From Candidatus Igneacidithiobacillus taupoensis (GTDB taxonomy: Bacteria; Pseudomonadota; Gammaproteobacteria; Acidithiobacillales; Acidithiobacillaceae), in contig JAEPKX010000008.1 of assembly GCA_021375695.1 (NCBI GenBank), positions 14,998 to 58,208 of the forward strand: a DNA stretch of 43,211 nt. The letters are read 5' to 3'. Under the pieces are notes generated by a model that saw only the letters and a program-made list of their open reading frames with translations, was not told where the DNA came from and did not search any database. The position numbers and the translations under genes are program-made. This document shows, piece by piece, positions 27,718 through 39,441 of the stretch (positions are counted from its first letter, which is position 1; every line of letters begins with the position of its first letter).

Positions 27718-29655
27718 ATGGCCCAGAACGTTACCCAGAAGATCATTGCCGCCCATTTGCTTGCGGGTGAAATGCAGCCAGGTAGCGCCATTGCCATTCG
27801 TATTGACCAAACGCTAACCCAGGATGCGACGGGTACCATGGCCTATTTGCAATTTGAGGCCTTGGGGATCCCCAAAGTCCGCACGGAACTGTCCGTTTCC
27901 TATGTGGACCATAACATGCTGCAGTCTGGTTATGAGAATGCCGACGATCATCGTTTTCTCCAAAGCTTTGCTGCCAAGTACGGTATCCATTTTTCCCGTC
28001 CCGGTAATGGAATTTGCCATCAGGTCCACCTGGAGCGTTTTTCCAGACCAGGGAGGACTCTCTTGGGCTCGGATTCCCATACCCCTACTTCTGGTGGGGC
28101 AGGCATGCTGGCCATTGGTGCTGGCGGGCTGGATATCGCCTTGGCCATGGGGGGGCTGCCCTTCCATCTGACCATGCCCCAGGTGATCGGGGTCAAACTC
28201 ATCGGGCGTTTGCAACCCTTTGTCAGCGCCAAGGACATCATCCTGGAGGTACTGCGGCGCAAGACGGTCAAAGGTGGGGTGGGCAAGGTCTTCGAGTATT
28301 TTGGACCGGGAGTGGCTCATCTATCAGTCCCGGCGCGTTCCACCATTACCAATATGGGGGCAGAATTGGGGGCAACCACCAGCGTGTTTCCGAGCGATGA
28401 GGTTACCCGGGAATATTTGCGTGCCCAGGGAAGGGAGGCGGACTGGTCTCCATGGGTAGCCGATCCCGATGCCAGCTACGATGAGGTGCTGGAGATCGAT
28501 CTCGATGCCCTGGAACCCCTCATTGCCTGCCCCCATAGTCCCGATAATGTGAAGAAGGTGCGAGAGGTGGCCGGCACCCCCGTAGCCCAGGTCGCCATTG
28601 GTTCTTGTACCAATTCCTCCTATACCGACCTGATGACCGTCGCCCACATGTTGGCAGGCAAGGTCGTGGCAGACGGTGTCAGCCTGGGGATTTCGCCAGG
28701 TTCCCGTCAGGTCATGGAGATGGTGACCCGGGATGGTGGCCTGCTGCGCTTTATCGGGGCGGGGGCAAGGATTCTGGAATCAGCTTGTGGCCCGTGTATC
28801 GGGATGGGTTTTGCCCCGCCCAGCGAGGGAGTCTCGGTGCGCTCCTTCAACCGGAATTTCTATGGCCGTTCCGGGACGAAAAATGCCTCGGTATATCTGG
28901 CCAGTCCTGAGACCTGTGCTGCCTGTGCTTTGACCGGTGTCATTACCGATCCCCGAGATCTGGGACTGGCGCCCATTTCGGTGTCCCTGCCGCACCAGTT
29001 CCTCGTCGATGACCGCATGATCCTGCCCCCGGCCGCCGAACCTGGAAAGATCGAGGTCCTGCGCGGACCCAATATTGCCAGGCTGCCCACCTATGGTGCC
29101 CCTACAGAAGAATTACGTGGACCGGTCTTGATCCGTCTGGGGGACGATATCACGACGGACCATATCATGCCGGCAGGGGCCAAGGTATTGCCGTTGCGCT
29201 CCAATCTTCCGGCCATCTCCGAGTATGTCTTCCACGTGCTTGATGAAAGTTTTCCGGCCAGGGCCAAAGCAGCTGGAAAAGGATTCATTGTTGCGGGACA
29301 AAACTATGGACAGGGCTCCAGCCGCGAGCATGCTGCCCTAGCTCCCCGCTATCTGGGGGTGCAGGCCGTACTGGTGCAATCCTTTGCCCGGATCCATCTG
29401 GCCAATCTGATCAATTTTGGGATCTTGCCACTGACCTTTGTCCAGCCGCAGGACTATGAGCGCATTGCCCAGGAGGATGAGCTTTCCCTGGATCTCCGTG
29501 CCCTGGACTTGCATAAGCCCTTGACGCTACGCAACCTGACCCAAAATTTTGCGATCGAGGTCCTGCCCCAGCTGGCAAGTGAACGGGATTTGGCCTTGAT
29601 TCGCAAAGGTGGAGCCCTGTCCTGGGCCAGAGAAAACCTGGAGAAAAGCGCATGA
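27718..29655 (+). CDS. acnA: Aconitate hydratase, 645-residue mitochondrial-like type
   Basis: Isomerises citrate and isocitrate using a [4Fe-4S] cluster. The three cluster cysteines are in [14 protein letters not shown] and [12 protein letters not shown], and the swivel domain has the [13 protein letters not shown] substrate motif. At 645 residues it is shorter than AcnA (about 890) and AcnB (about 865). It belongs to the compact subgroup found in Aquifex-like and delta-proteobacterial organisms, so the symbol is provisional. An AGGAG precedes the ATG at 27718. It overlaps icd by 4 bases. Confidence 0.94.
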   Translation: MAQNVTQKIIAAHLLAGEMQPGSAIAIRIDQTLTQDATGTMAYLQFEALGIPKVRTELSVSYVDHNMLQSGYENADDHRFLQSFAAKYGIHFSRPGNGICHQVHLERFSRPGRTLLGSDSHTPTSGGAGMLAIGAGGLDIALAMGGLPFHLTMPQVIGVKLIGRLQPFVSAKDIILEVLRRKTVKGGVGKVFEYFGPGVAHLSVPARSTITNMGAELGATTSVFPSDEVTREYLRAQGREADWSPWVADPDASYDEVLEIDLDALEPLIACPHSPDNVKKVREVAGTPVAQVAIGSCTNSSYTDLMTVAHMLAGKVVADGVSLGISPGSRQVMEMVTRDGGLLRFIGAGARILESACGPCIGMGFAPPSEGVSVRSFNRNFYGRSGTKNASVYLASPETCAACALTGVITDPRDLGLAPISVSLPHQFLVDDRMILPPAAEPGKIEVLRGPNIARLPTYGAPTEELRGPVLIRLGDDITTDHIMPAGAKVLPLRSNLPAISEYVFHVLDESFPARAKAAGKGFIVAGQNYGQGSSREHAALAPRYLGVQAVLVQSFARIHLANLINFGILPLTFVQPQDYERIAQEDELSLDLRALDLHKPLTLRNLTQNFAIEVLPQLASERDLALIRKGGALSWARENLEKSA

Positions 29656-30920
29656 CTGGTACCAGTATCCAGTACCACAATGGACAGATTCATGTTCCCA
29701 ATGATCCGGTGATCCCCTTTATCGAGGGGGACGGCATTGGCGTGGATGTTACCCCGGCCATGCAAAAGGTCCTCGATGGCGCAGTGACCAGGGCCTATGG
29801 AGGTCTGCGGAAGCTCCATTGGCGGGAGCTCTATGCCGGGCAAAAGGCGGTTGTCGAGTTTGGTGAAGGGGTCTATCTCCCTGCTTCGACCCTGGAGGCT
29901 ATTCGGCACTACCATGTGGCCATCAAGGGACCGCTGGAAACCCCGGTGGGGGGAGGGATTCGTAGCCTCAATGTCACCTTGCGCCAGGACCTGGATCTCT
30001 ACGTTTGCCTGCGCCCGGTGCGCTACTTTCCCGGTACCCCAAGTCCGCTCAAGGAGCCGGAGAAGGTGGACATGGTGATCTTTCGGGAAAATGCCGAAGA
30101 CATCTATGCCGGAATCGAATGGGCAGCGGGGACTCCAGAGGCAGCCAAGGTCATCGCTTTTTTGCAGCAGGAAATGGGAGTGAAGCAGATCCGGTTTCCC
30201 GCCAGTTCTGCCATAGGTATCAAGCCGGTCTCCCAGGAAGGCTCCGCGCGCCTGATTCGTAGGGCTATCCAGTATGCATTGCAGCATCGCCTTCCCTCGG
30301 TAACCTTGGTCCACAAGGGCAATATTATGAAGTACACCGAAGGGGGATTCCGGGACTGGGGCTATGCCTTGGCCGAGTCGGAGTTTGGCGAACGGATCTT
30401 TACCTGGCGACAGCGTGCAGCCCTCCGCAAGGAAAAGGGGCGGGAGGCCGCGATCGCGGCAGAACGAGAGGCTTTGGCTGCAGGGAAGTTGCTGGTGAAG
30501 GATGTGATTGCCGATAACTTTCTCCAGCAGATCTTGCTCCGTCCTGAAGACTACTCGGTGGTGGCTACCCTCAATTTGAATGGGGACTATATCTCCGATG
30601 CCCTGGCGGCAGAGGTGGGGGGAATTGGTATGGCCCCCGGGGCCAATCTGTCGGACACCCACGCCATTTTCGAGGCGACCCATGGTACGGCCCCAGATAT
30701 CGCTGGCCTTGGCAAGGCGAACCCAAGCTCTTTGATCCTCTCAGGGGCGATGCTTCTGGAGCACCTGGGGTGGCAGGAGGCGGCCGATCTGGTGATCCAA
30801 TCCCTGGCAGCGGCCATTGCCGCAGGACAGGTCACGGAAGATCTGGCCAGTTTACAAGGGCGCTCGGGGCTCTCTACCGCAGAATTTACGGCTGCCATCC
30901 TCCAGCAGATGGGGGGGTGA
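29652..30920 (+). CDS. icd: Isocitrate dehydrogenase, NAD-dependent by sequence
   Basis: Oxidatively decarboxylates isocitrate to 2-oxoglutarate. The substrate-binding loop [12 protein letters not shown] has Ser105, the equivalent of E. coli Ser113. The cofactor site reads HGTAPDIAG with D349-I350, where NADP enzymes have Lys-Tyr (E. coli Lys344-Tyr345). Asp-Ile is the known NAD-specific pair, and NAD use has been reported for the A. thiooxidans enzyme. The 422-residue length matches the homodimeric bacterial type. It overlaps acnA by 4 bases and is 4 bases from sucC. Confidence 0.95.
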   Translation: MTGTSIQYHNGQIHVPNDPVIPFIEGDGIGVDVTPAMQKVLDGAVTRAYGGLRKLHWRELYAGQKAVVEFGEGVYLPASTLEAIRHYHVAIKGPLETPVGGGIRSLNVTLRQDLDLYVCLRPVRYFPGTPSPLKEPEKVDMVIFRENAEDIYAGIEWAAGTPEAAKVIAFLQQEMGVKQIRFPASSAIGIKPVSQEGSARLIRRAIQYALQHRLPSVTLVHKGNIMKYTEGGFRDWGYALAESEFGERIFTWRQRAALRKEKGREAAIAAEREALAAGKLLVKDVIADNFLQQILLRPEDYSVVATLNLNGDYISDALAAEVGGIGMAPGANLSDTHAIFEATHGTAPDIAGLGKANPSSLILSGAMLLEHLGWQEAADLVIQSLAAAIAAGQVTEDLASLQGRSGLSTAEFTAAILQQMGG

Positions 30921-30924
30921 GTCC

Positions 30925-32088
30925 ATGAATCTCCATGAATACCAAGCCAAACGGCTGCTGCAGGAAGAAGGGGTTCCGGTCCCCAGAGGCATCCCGGCTT
31001 TTTCCGTCAAAGAGGCGGTCAATCAGGCCCGGGCTCTCGGTGGACAAAACTGGGTCCTCAAGGCCCAAGTCCATGCGGGTGGGCGGGGAAAAGCCGGTGG
31101 TGTGCGGCGTGTAGCTAGCATTGGCGAGCTGGAACAGGCGGCACAATCCTTGCTTGGTAAACCCTTGGTAACCCAGCAGACGGGTCCCGAAGGGAAGCAC
31201 GTGGCGGCCTTGCTAATCGAGGAGCCCAGCAGTATCCAGCGAGAGTTTTATCTGGCCTTGCTGGTGGATCGCAGTACGGCGCGTCAGACCTTCATCGCCT
31301 CCCAAGCGGGGGGGATGGAAATCGAGACCCTGGCCGTGGAGCACCCTGAGGCGATTGAACGCATCCCGCTGGAGCCGGGAGTGGGCTTTCTGCCCTACCA
31401 GGCACGAAGTCTGGGCTTTCGCTGGGAATTGCCCCTGGGCGCGGTGCAGCAACTCGTCCGCATCATGCACGGCATGTGGCGTCTGGCCCAGCGTCTGGAT
31501 GGCCAGTTGCTAGAGATCAACCCCCTGGCGCTCACAGCCGATGATCGCCTGGTGGCACTGGATGCCAAAATTGTCATAGACGACAATGCCTTGTATCGGC
31601 ATCCCGAGTCCGACGAACTCTTTGATTCCACCCAACAAGACGCCCGCGAGATTGTCGCCCGGCAGTTTGGACTCAATTATATTTCCCTGGGTGGTACCAT
31701 TGGCTGCATGGTCAATGGCGCAGGCCTTGCCATGGCCACCATGGATCTAATCAAGCTCGAAGGAGGAGAGCCGGCCAATTTTCTTGATGTGGGTGGTGGT
31801 GCAGCGGCCGACAAAGTTACCCAGGCCTTCAAGCTGATCCTCTCGGATCCCCGGGTCAAGGCCATTTTGGTGAACATTTTTGGGGGCATCACCCGCTGCG
31901 ATTTGCTGGCCCAGGGTATTGTCCAGGCCGCGAGCGAAGCGGGGGTGCCCGTACCCGTGGTGGTCCGCCTGGAAGGGACCAAAAAGGAGGAGGGCATGGC
32001 GATCCTGGCTGCCAGTGGCCTCCATTTCGTCACCGCTGACGGCCTAACGGATGCTGCCCGTAAGGCCGTCCTGGCAGCACAAGCATAG
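30925..32088 (+). CDS. sucC: SucC, succinyl-CoA synthetase beta subunit
   Basis: The ATP-grasp subunit of succinyl-CoA synthetase, 387 residues. It opens MNLHEYQAKRLLQEEGVPVP, has the KAQVHAGGRGKAGG nucleotide region, LLEINPLAL, and the C-terminal FLDVGGGAAADKV and NIFGGITRCD. In an organism without 2-oxoglutarate dehydrogenase it would run toward succinyl-CoA for biosynthesis. The start is ATG 30925; upstream frame is icd. A small gene separates it from sucD, which is unusual, since sucC and sucD are normally adjacent. Confidence 0.96.
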   Translation: MNLHEYQAKRLLQEEGVPVPRGIPAFSVKEAVNQARALGGQNWVLKAQVHAGGRGKAGGVRRVASIGELEQAAQSLLGKPLVTQQTGPEGKHVAALLIEEPSSIQREFYLALLVDRSTARQTFIASQAGGMEIETLAVEHPEAIERIPLEPGVGFLPYQARSLGFRWELPLGAVQQLVRIMHGMWRLAQRLDGQLLEINPLALTADDRLVALDAKIVIDDNALYRHPESDELFDSTQQDAREIVARQFGLNYISLGGTIGCMVNGAGLAMATMDLIKLEGGEPANFLDVGGGAAADKVTQAFKLILSDPRVKAILVNIFGGITRCDLLAQGIVQAASEAGVPVPVVVRLEGTKKEEGMAILAASGLHFVTADGLTDAARKAVLAAQA

Positions 32089-32431
32089 CTTGGATGTGAA
32101 CGTCCTCTGGTTACAGAAGTTATGGCCCTTGTTACGGAATTCGGGGCCGCTCATCGCCCGGTTGGCAGAGAGCTATGTCAAGCGTGGTGCCGATCGCAAA
32201 ACGGCCGAAAACATTGCCAGTACTGCGGTGATCCTCGATCAGGTCCTGGAGGAGCGTCTGAAGGAGGTCCCGACCATCGAAGATCTGGACAAGCTACGAC
32301 AAGAATTGAGCCAATTGCGCAGCCTGCTCCAAAGCCAGGGGCTCCCGCGGCGACCTCTGATCCTGTGGTATCTCTTGCTTGGGCAATGGATCATCATTGC
32401 CCTCCTTTTGTATTTTGGAATTCATTCATGA
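32051..32431 (+). CDS. Small C-terminally membrane-anchored coiled-coil protein between sucC and sucD
   Basis: A hypothetical protein I do not recognise. The core has a helical stretch with heptad-like leucines ([19 protein letters not shown]) and a single hydrophobic segment near the C-terminus ([20 protein letters not shown]), followed by only a few residues, so it should be a tail-anchored inner-membrane protein facing the cytoplasm. The start is uncertain. ATG 32051 overlaps sucC by 38 bases; TTG 32090 and GTG 32096 come right after the sucC stop. None has a clear Shine-Dalgarno. Its stop overlaps sucD by 4 bases, so it is translated with the enzyme subunits. Confidence 0.75.
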   Translation: MLPVRPSWQHKHSLDVNVLWLQKLWPLLRNSGPLIARLAESYVKRGADRKTAENIASTAVILDQVLEERLKEVPTIEDLDKLRQELSQLRSLLQSQGLPRRPLILWYLLLGQWIIIALLLYFGIHS

Positions 32432-33303
32432 GCATTCTTCTTACGCGCAATACGCGGGTGATCTGTCAGGGCTTTACGGGTAAACAGGGCACCTTTCATT
32501 CGGAACAGGCCCTTGCCTATGGTACCCGCATGGTAGGGGGAGTAACTCCAGGCAAAGGCAATACCCGCCATCTGGATCTGCCGGTCTTTGATACCGTGGC
32601 CGATGCGGTGATGGCAACGGGGGCAGAGGCCAGCGTCATCTATGTTCCCTCCCCCTTTGCTGCTGATGCCATCATCGAGGCAGCTGACGCCGGCATCGAA
32701 CTCATTGTCTGCATTACCGAAGGGATTCCTGTCTATGACATGCTGCAGGTCAAGCAGTTTTTGGCCCACCGCCCCCATGTCCGCCTGATCGGACCGAACT
32801 GCCCGGGAATCATCACCCCCGGGGAATCCAAGATGGGCATTATGCCGGGGAGTATTCACCGCCCGGGATCGGTGGGGATCGTGTCCCGGTCGGGCACCCT
32901 CACCTACGAGGCAGTGGAGCAGACGACCCGGCTGGGACTGGGGCAGAGTACTTGTGTGGGCATTGGTGGGGACCCCATCATCGGCATGGATTTTGTGGAA
33001 GTCTTGCGACTTTTTGAGGCGGATCCACAAACGGAGCTGGTGATTCTGGTGGGAGAAATTGGCGGCAGGCTCGAGGAAGAAGCGGCCGACTTCATCCGCA
33101 GGGAAATGCACAAACCCGTGGTCGCGTTCATTGCCGGATCAACGGCCCCCAAGGGAAAACGCATGGGTCATGCAGGGGCCATCATCGATGGCGTTGCGGG
33201 CACGGCCGAATCCAAATATGAGGCCTTGCGCGCGGCGGGAGTGCATTGCGTTTTCTCCCCAGCGGAACTGGGGGCCGAGGCCAGTCGGGTCTTGGGTCGC
33301 TAG
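32428..33303 (+). CDS. sucD: SucD, succinyl-CoA synthetase alpha subunit
   Basis: The CoA-binding, phospho-histidine subunit of succinyl-CoA synthetase, 291 residues. It opens [22 protein letters not shown], with [14 protein letters not shown] and the phosphorylated His248 in [10 protein letters not shown]. The ATG at 32428 overlaps the small upstream gene by 4 bases; a much longer open frame upstream is only the shadow of that gene. One base separates the stop from nadE. Confidence 0.96.
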   Translation: MSILLTRNTRVICQGFTGKQGTFHSEQALAYGTRMVGGVTPGKGNTRHLDLPVFDTVADAVMATGAEASVIYVPSPFAADAIIEAADAGIELIVCITEGIPVYDMLQVKQFLAHRPHVRLIGPNCPGIITPGESKMGIMPGSIHRPGSVGIVSRSGTLTYEAVEQTTRLGLGQSTCVGIGGDPIIGMDFVEVLRLFEADPQTELVILVGEIGGRLEEEAADFIRREMHKPVVAFIAGSTAPKGKRMGHAGAIIDGVAGTAESKYEALRAAGVHCVFSPAELGAEASRVLGR

Positions 33304-33304
33304 C

Positions 33305-35262
<1,958 letters not shown>

Positions 35263-36003
35263 TTAGCCGATCTTGCTGAGATAACTGCTCTTGGGATAGT
35301 TGTAGCGCAAGATGGCCGCAGTATCCTGGGCTAACTGTGCCAGATCCAGGTGTTTATAGGAAAGATATAGATAATAGAGAGCCTCTTCCCGGGCGGGACT
35401 AAGTTGGTACTTGCTGACGACAGTGGCACAGCGGTTGGCCGATGCTACGTAGGCATGGCGCACATAATAAAACTTGCAGATATCCAGATTGCGTTTGCCC
35501 AGCAGGTCGATAATTTTGGCCATGCGCAAGCGGGCATCGGCGGCATAGGGGCTCTTGGGCCAACGCTTGACCAAGGTTTCGAAAGTATCGAAGGCTTGCC
35601 GCATGGGGACCGGGTTCCAATTGGCCCCTTCAATTTCCTGATACTGGGAAATTCCCTTGAGATACCAGGCATAATCCACAAAGGGGTTGACGGGGTGCAG
35701 CTTGATGAAGCGTTCCGCCGCCGCGGCCGCAGCTTTGGACTCCCCTTGCTGGTAATAACTGTAGGCGATGTTGAGCTGCGCCTGTTCGGCATAGGGACCA
35801 TAGGGATACATGGCCTCCAGCTCTTCATAGTCCCGGATGGCCTGACCATAGTCCTCGCGATCTTGGGCTTGCTTGGCTTTCTGGTACATGGTGGCAGCGG
35901 CCTCATGGGAATCGAGGAGATTCCCCTGCGGTTTGTCCGTGGCACAGCCAGCTAGGCTGAGCAGAGAAATGGAGCAGAAAATGATAAAAGGGCGTTTGCG
36001 CAT
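35263..36003 (-). CDS. bamD: BamD, outer membrane protein assembly lipoprotein
   Basis: An essential lipoprotein of the BAM complex that folds barrel proteins such as LptD into the outer membrane. The signal peptide ends in a lipobox LAGC with Cys20. About five TPR-like repeats follow (AEQAQLNIAYSYYQQGE, NPFVDYAWYLKGIS, SPYAADARLRMAKI). Length from ATG 36003 is 246 residues. A start at 36033 is open but would overlap rluD on the other strand. The bamD / rluD-pgeF divergent order is common in gamma- and beta-proteobacteria. Confidence 0.95.
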   Translation of the reverse strand: MRKRPFIIFCSISLLSLAGCATDKPQGNLLDSHEAAATMYQKAKQAQDREDYGQAIRDYEELEAMYPYGPYAEQAQLNIAYSYYQQGESKAAAAAAERFIKLHPVNPFVDYAWYLKGISQYQEIEGANWNPVPMRQAFDTFETLVKRWPKSPYAADARLRMAKIIDLLGKRNLDICKFYYVRHAYVASANRCATVVSKYQLSPAREEALYYLYLSYKHLDLAQLAQDTAAILRYNYPKSSYLSKIG

Positions 36004-36031
36004 ACCGGGCAATGATCTATAGTGGCGAGCC

Positions 36032-36985
36032 ATGGACCTGGATACTACGGAAATTGCATTGTTTTTACCAGTGGAGCGGGCGGGAGAACGGCTCGATAGC
36101 CTGCTTTGCGAGCTACTGGCGGAGTTGAGCCGCAGTCGCATCCAGGAATTGCTGCAAAGTGGGGCCATTACCATTGATGGAGGGTTGGCCCGTCCGAGTC
36201 AGCGGGTGCGTGGGGGGGAGGCCGTACAGGTCCGACTGCCGCCGCGGGAGCCTGGCCACTGGCAAGCGGAGCGGATCCCTTTGCAAATCGTCCATGAAGA
36301 TGAAGAGATTCTGGTCGTCGACAAGCCGGCGGGGATGCTTACCCATCCTGGTGCGGGGCATACGGCAGGAACCCTCGCCAATGGGATTTTGGCCCATTGC
36401 CCCGACAATGCCCAATTGCCGCGTGCTGGCATTGTCCATCGTCTGGATAAAGATACCAGCGGACTCCTGGTAATTGCCAAAACCGAGCATGCCCGGCAGG
36501 ATCTAATGGAGCAACTGGCAGAACGGGCCATGCATCGAGAATATGTGGCCCTGGCTTTGGGGGCCATGACCGGAGGAGGGCGGGTGGAAGCCCCCATCGG
36601 CCGCCATTCCCAGGATCGTCTGCGCATGACCGTGCGCAGCGATGGCCGGCCCGCCCGTACCGATTACCGCCTGCTGGAGCGATTCCCCAGGCATACCCTC
36701 TTGCGACTGCGCCTGGCTACGGGTCGTACCCATCAGATTCGCGTCCACATGCGGCATATTGGTCATCCCTTGGTGGGAGATCCGGTTTATGGTGGACGCC
36801 CGATCGTTCCCCCTGGTCTGGATGAAGCCGGTTTGCAGATTTGGCGTTCCTTCCGGCGGCAAGCCCTGCACGCCTGGCGCCTGGAGCTGGAACATCCCCG
36901 GGATGGCGAAGTCTGTACCTTTGAAAGCCCGCTGCCCGCGGACCTGCAGACCTTATTGACGCTACTGCGCAATGCACAGGACTGA
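36032..36985 (+). CDS. rluD: RluD, 23S rRNA pseudouridine synthase
   Basis: Makes pseudouridines in helix 69 of 23S rRNA. The 317-residue protein has an N-terminal S4 RNA-binding domain (about 18-70), the catalytic Asp139 in GIVHRLDKDTSGLLVIAK, and RTHQIRVHMRHIGHPLVGDPVYGG. The S4 domain and synteny with bamD and pgeF favour RluD over RluC or RluA. It is 28 bases from divergent bamD and overlaps pgeF by 14 bases. Confidence 0.94.
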   Translation: MDLDTTEIALFLPVERAGERLDSLLCELLAELSRSRIQELLQSGAITIDGGLARPSQRVRGGEAVQVRLPPREPGHWQAERIPLQIVHEDEEILVVDKPAGMLTHPGAGHTAGTLANGILAHCPDNAQLPRAGIVHRLDKDTSGLLVIAKTEHARQDLMEQLAERAMHREYVALALGAMTGGGRVEAPIGRHSQDRLRMTVRSDGRPARTDYRLLERFPRHTLLRLRLATGRTHQIRVHMRHIGHPLVGDPVYGGRPIVPPGLDEAGLQIWRSFRRQALHAWRLELEHPRDGEVCTFESPLPADLQTLLTLLRNAQD

Positions 36986-37727
36986 TCCCCTGTTGCTGTT
37001 ACCAGATTGGCCTGGACCCCCTGGGGTCCGGGCCGCCATCACAACCCGACGGGGAGGCTGGAGTCAGGGACCCTATGCTTCTTTCAATTTGGGAGCTCAT
37101 GTGGGGGACGATGTCTTCGCCGTGCAGCAAAATCGGGCACTGTTATCCCGCATTCTGGATCTGCCAGCAGCCCCGCGCTGGCTGCGGCAAGTCCACGGCA
37201 CCAACATTGTGACGATTGGTACGGAGGATCGGGATTGGCAGCCGGCCGACGGTGCCGTCAGCTTTGCGCCGGCCGTGGTGCTGGCGGTGCTCAGCGCCGA
37301 TTGTTTGCCTGTCCTCGCCGTTTCCGCCGACGGTCAGCGTCTGGGTGCCTTTCATGCCGGTTGGCGGGGGCTTGCGGCAGGAATTCTCGAACAGGGGATC
37401 GCGGCCCTGGGCGTTGCAGCCGAACAGATTCTGGTATACTTGGGGCCTGCCATTGGCCCTGATGCCTTTGTTGTTGGGGGCGAGGTGCGGGCATGCTTTC
37501 TGGCCGCCGATCCCGATGCCTCATGGGCTTTTCGTCCGGGTTACGGTGATCGCTATTATGCGGACCTCTATGCCTTGGCCCGGATGCGTCTGGCCCGTCT
37601 GGGGGTGACCCGGATTTATGGTGGTAACTATTGTACGGTACGAGATGAATCCCTGTTTTTCTCCCACCGCCGCGACGGGGTGTGTGGACGGATGGCCAGC
37701 TTGATCTGGCGGGAGGCAACATCATGA
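36972..37727 (+). CDS. pgeF: PgeF/YfiH, peptidoglycan editing factor (laccase-domain protein)
   Basis: A 251-residue cytoplasmic protein of the DUF152 family. In E. coli it removes wrongly added L-Ser from UDP-MurNAc. The metal/catalytic residues are H75 (RQVHGTNIV), C111 (LSADCLPVL) and H128 (AFHAGWRGLA). It overlaps rluD by 14 bases and mtnD by 4. Some relatives are annotated as polyphenol oxidase or purine nucleoside phosphorylase; the enzyme activity is uncertain for any given member. Confidence 0.92.
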   Translation: MHRTDPLLLLPDWPGPPGVRAAITTRRGGWSQGPYASFNLGAHVGDDVFAVQQNRALLSRILDLPAAPRWLRQVHGTNIVTIGTEDRDWQPADGAVSFAPAVVLAVLSADCLPVLAVSADGQRLGAFHAGWRGLAAGILEQGIAALGVAAEQILVYLGPAIGPDAFVVGGEVRACFLAADPDASWAFRPGYGDRYYADLYALARMRLARLGVTRIYGGNYCTVRDESLFFSHRRDGVCGRMASLIWREATS

Positions 37728-38269
37728 AGGAATGGCGCTTTGGAGATGAGGGGGCCCAGGGCACGTCGGCCAGGGAGCTACAACAGTGGCTGGCTCCCTT
37801 GGGGGTGACCCTGCGTGCATACCCGGTAGCAGCTGCCGCCCGCCCATGGTTGACACCGGCGGTGCTGGATGCAGCAGGGCAAGCGGCGCTACTGGTCGCA
37901 TTGGACGAGGTTTTTCAGCACCTCAAGGCAGAGCGAGGCTATGCGGATCGTGATCTGGTGGTGCTCTATCCCGAGCATCCGCAACTCGCTGCCTTGGACG
38001 AGCGTTTCGCCCCCATCCACATCCACGAGGACGAAGAGGTGCGCTATGTGGTGGATGGCGAGGGGATCTTTGGTTTTGTGCTCCCCGATGGCCGACAGCT
38101 GGAGGTTACGGTCAACGCTGGGGATTATCTCCATATCCCCGCCCAGGTAGAACACTGGTTTCGCCTGACGGCGTGCAAGCGCATCAAGGCGGTGCGCTAT
38201 TTCAGCGCCCAAGGAGGCTGGACGCCCATCTACAGTCAGCGATCCCGCCAGCGTTTCCCGATCCAATGA
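37724..38269 (+). CDS. mtnD: MtnD, acireductone dioxygenase
   Basis: Oxidises acireductone, giving with Fe2+ the keto-acid precursor of methionine plus formate. The 181-residue cupin has the metal motif HxHxxxE at H99, H101, E105 (APIHIHEDEEVRYVV) and H144 in QVEHWF. The start at ATG 37724 sits in the pgeF stop (ATGA), and the stop overlaps mtnW the same way. The next three genes supply the steps leading to its substrate. Confidence 0.93.
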   Translation: MKEWRFGDEGAQGTSARELQQWLAPLGVTLRAYPVAAAARPWLTPAVLDAAGQAALLVALDEVFQHLKAERGYADRDLVVLYPEHPQLAALDERFAPIHIHEDEEVRYVVDGEGIFGFVLPDGRQLEVTVNAGDYLHIPAQVEHWFRLTACKRIKAVRYFSAQGGWTPIYSQRSRQRFPIQ

Positions 38270-39441
38270 AGGCGGTCATTGAGGTCGATTATCTTTTTCC
38301 GGCCGGAAGTTCCCCAGAACAACAAGCCGAGGCCCTGGCCATTGGGCAGACGGCGGGAACCTGGGATGCCCGATTTATCCACCGGGAAGCTGCCTTGCGG
38401 GAGCACCTGGGCGAGATTCGTGCCCTGGAAATCCTCCCCGATGGGCAGAGTGTAGCCCGCATCGCCTTTCCCCTGGCCAATGTAGACGGTGGCATGGGTA
38501 GCCTCCTCACCATGATCTTTGGCAAGTATTCCCTGGGTGGTACGGCCAAGATTCTGGATCTTCGCCTGCCCGCTGATTATGGTCTGCAGCCGCGCTTTGG
38601 GATGGAAGGTATCCGCCAGCAGCTTGGCGTATTCCGGCGGCCATTGGTCATGGCGATTTTCAAGCCTGCTTTGGGTCTTTCTGCCACAGATCATGCCGAA
38701 ATCCTGGCGGAAGTCGCCTGGGCTGGACTGGACATCATCAAGGACGACGAAATTCTCCCCAATTTGCCCAAGGCTCCCACCCTGGAACGTTGGCGGGCCT
38801 GTGCCCCGATCCTCGAAGCCCGGCGAGACCGGCTGGGTCGGGATCTCCTGTACGCGGTCAACCTTTCGGGCAATGCCGCGCAAGTACAAGACCTGGCGCG
38901 CCGGCTCGTAGCCGAGGGGGCCAATGCCTTACTGCTCAATGTTTTTGCCTACGGTCCTGCGGTGCTGGAGGCCCTGGCCCAGGATCCGGAAATCAATGTC
39001 CCGATATTTGCCCATCCAGCCCTGGCCGGGGCTTTTTCGGCGGCACCTGCCCATGGCTTGAGCTACCGGGTAACCCTCGGCCGATTGCTGGCCCATGCCG
39101 GTGCCGATGCGGTTCTTTATCCAGCCCATTATGGAAGTTTACCCTTTCCTGCTGCGGAGGAGTTTGCCATTCGAGATATTCTCCGCCAACGAGGCTTGGC
39201 CTGTGTGCCCTCGGCTGGGGTGCATCCCGGGATCCTGCCCGCCATCATGGAGGATTATGGAAGCGAGGTCATCCTAAACGCTGGTACCGGGATCATGGAT
39301 CACCCCCAGGGTCCAGCCAGCGGGGTGCGGGCTTTTTTTGAGGCCTGGGAGCGCTATGGGGCGCAGGAGAGTTTTGCGCTTTCGTCCCTGCCTGCAGGCC
39401 CACTGCGCGCAGCAATGGAAAAATGGGGACCCCATGGCTGA
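38266..39441 (+). CDS. mtnW: MtnW, RuBisCO-like protein (2,3-diketo-5-methylthiopentyl-1-phosphate enolase)
   Basis: A 391-residue form IV RuBisCO homologue. K133 (FKPALGLS) and the metal/carbamate motif K159-D160-D161-E162 (LDIIKDDEI) are kept. The CO2/RuBP loop-6 Lys motif of true RuBisCO is replaced by YPAHYGSLPF, and the phosphate-loop region reads NAGTGIMDHPQGPASG. K87 in IFGKYSL may be the enolisation base of MtnW, by alignment from memory. The mtnD, mtnX and mtnB neighbours fix the role as the enolase of methionine salvage. ATG 38266 overlaps mtnD by 4 bases; the stop overlaps mtnX by 8. Confidence 0.93.
   Translation: MKAVIEVDYLFPAGSSPEQQAEALAIGQTAGTWDARFIHREAALREHLGEIRALEILPDGQSVARIAFPLANVDGGMGSLLTMIFGKYSLGGTAKILDLRLPADYGLQPRFGMEGIRQQLGVFRRPLVMAIFKPALGLSATDHAEILAEVAWAGLDIIKDDEILPNLPKAPTLERWRACAPILEARRDRLGRDLLYAVNLSGNAAQVQDLARRLVAEGANALLLNVFAYGPAVLEALAQDPEINVPIFAHPALAGAFSAAPAHGLSYRVTLGRLLAHAGADAVLYPAHYGSLPFPAAEEFAIRDILRQRGLACVPSAGVHPGILPAIMEDYGSEVILNAGTGIMDHPQGPASGVRAFFEAWERYGAQESFALSSLPAGPLRAAMEKWGPHG

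Noticed and set aside
29454-30683. 409-codon minus-strand frame
   Set aside because: Antisense to the end of acnA and most of icd, both certain.
38266-39441. RuBisCO homologue as a CO2-fixing enzyme
   Set aside because: The loop-6 Lys motif of true RuBisCO is absent and the neighbours are methionine salvage genes; a form IV enolase explains it.
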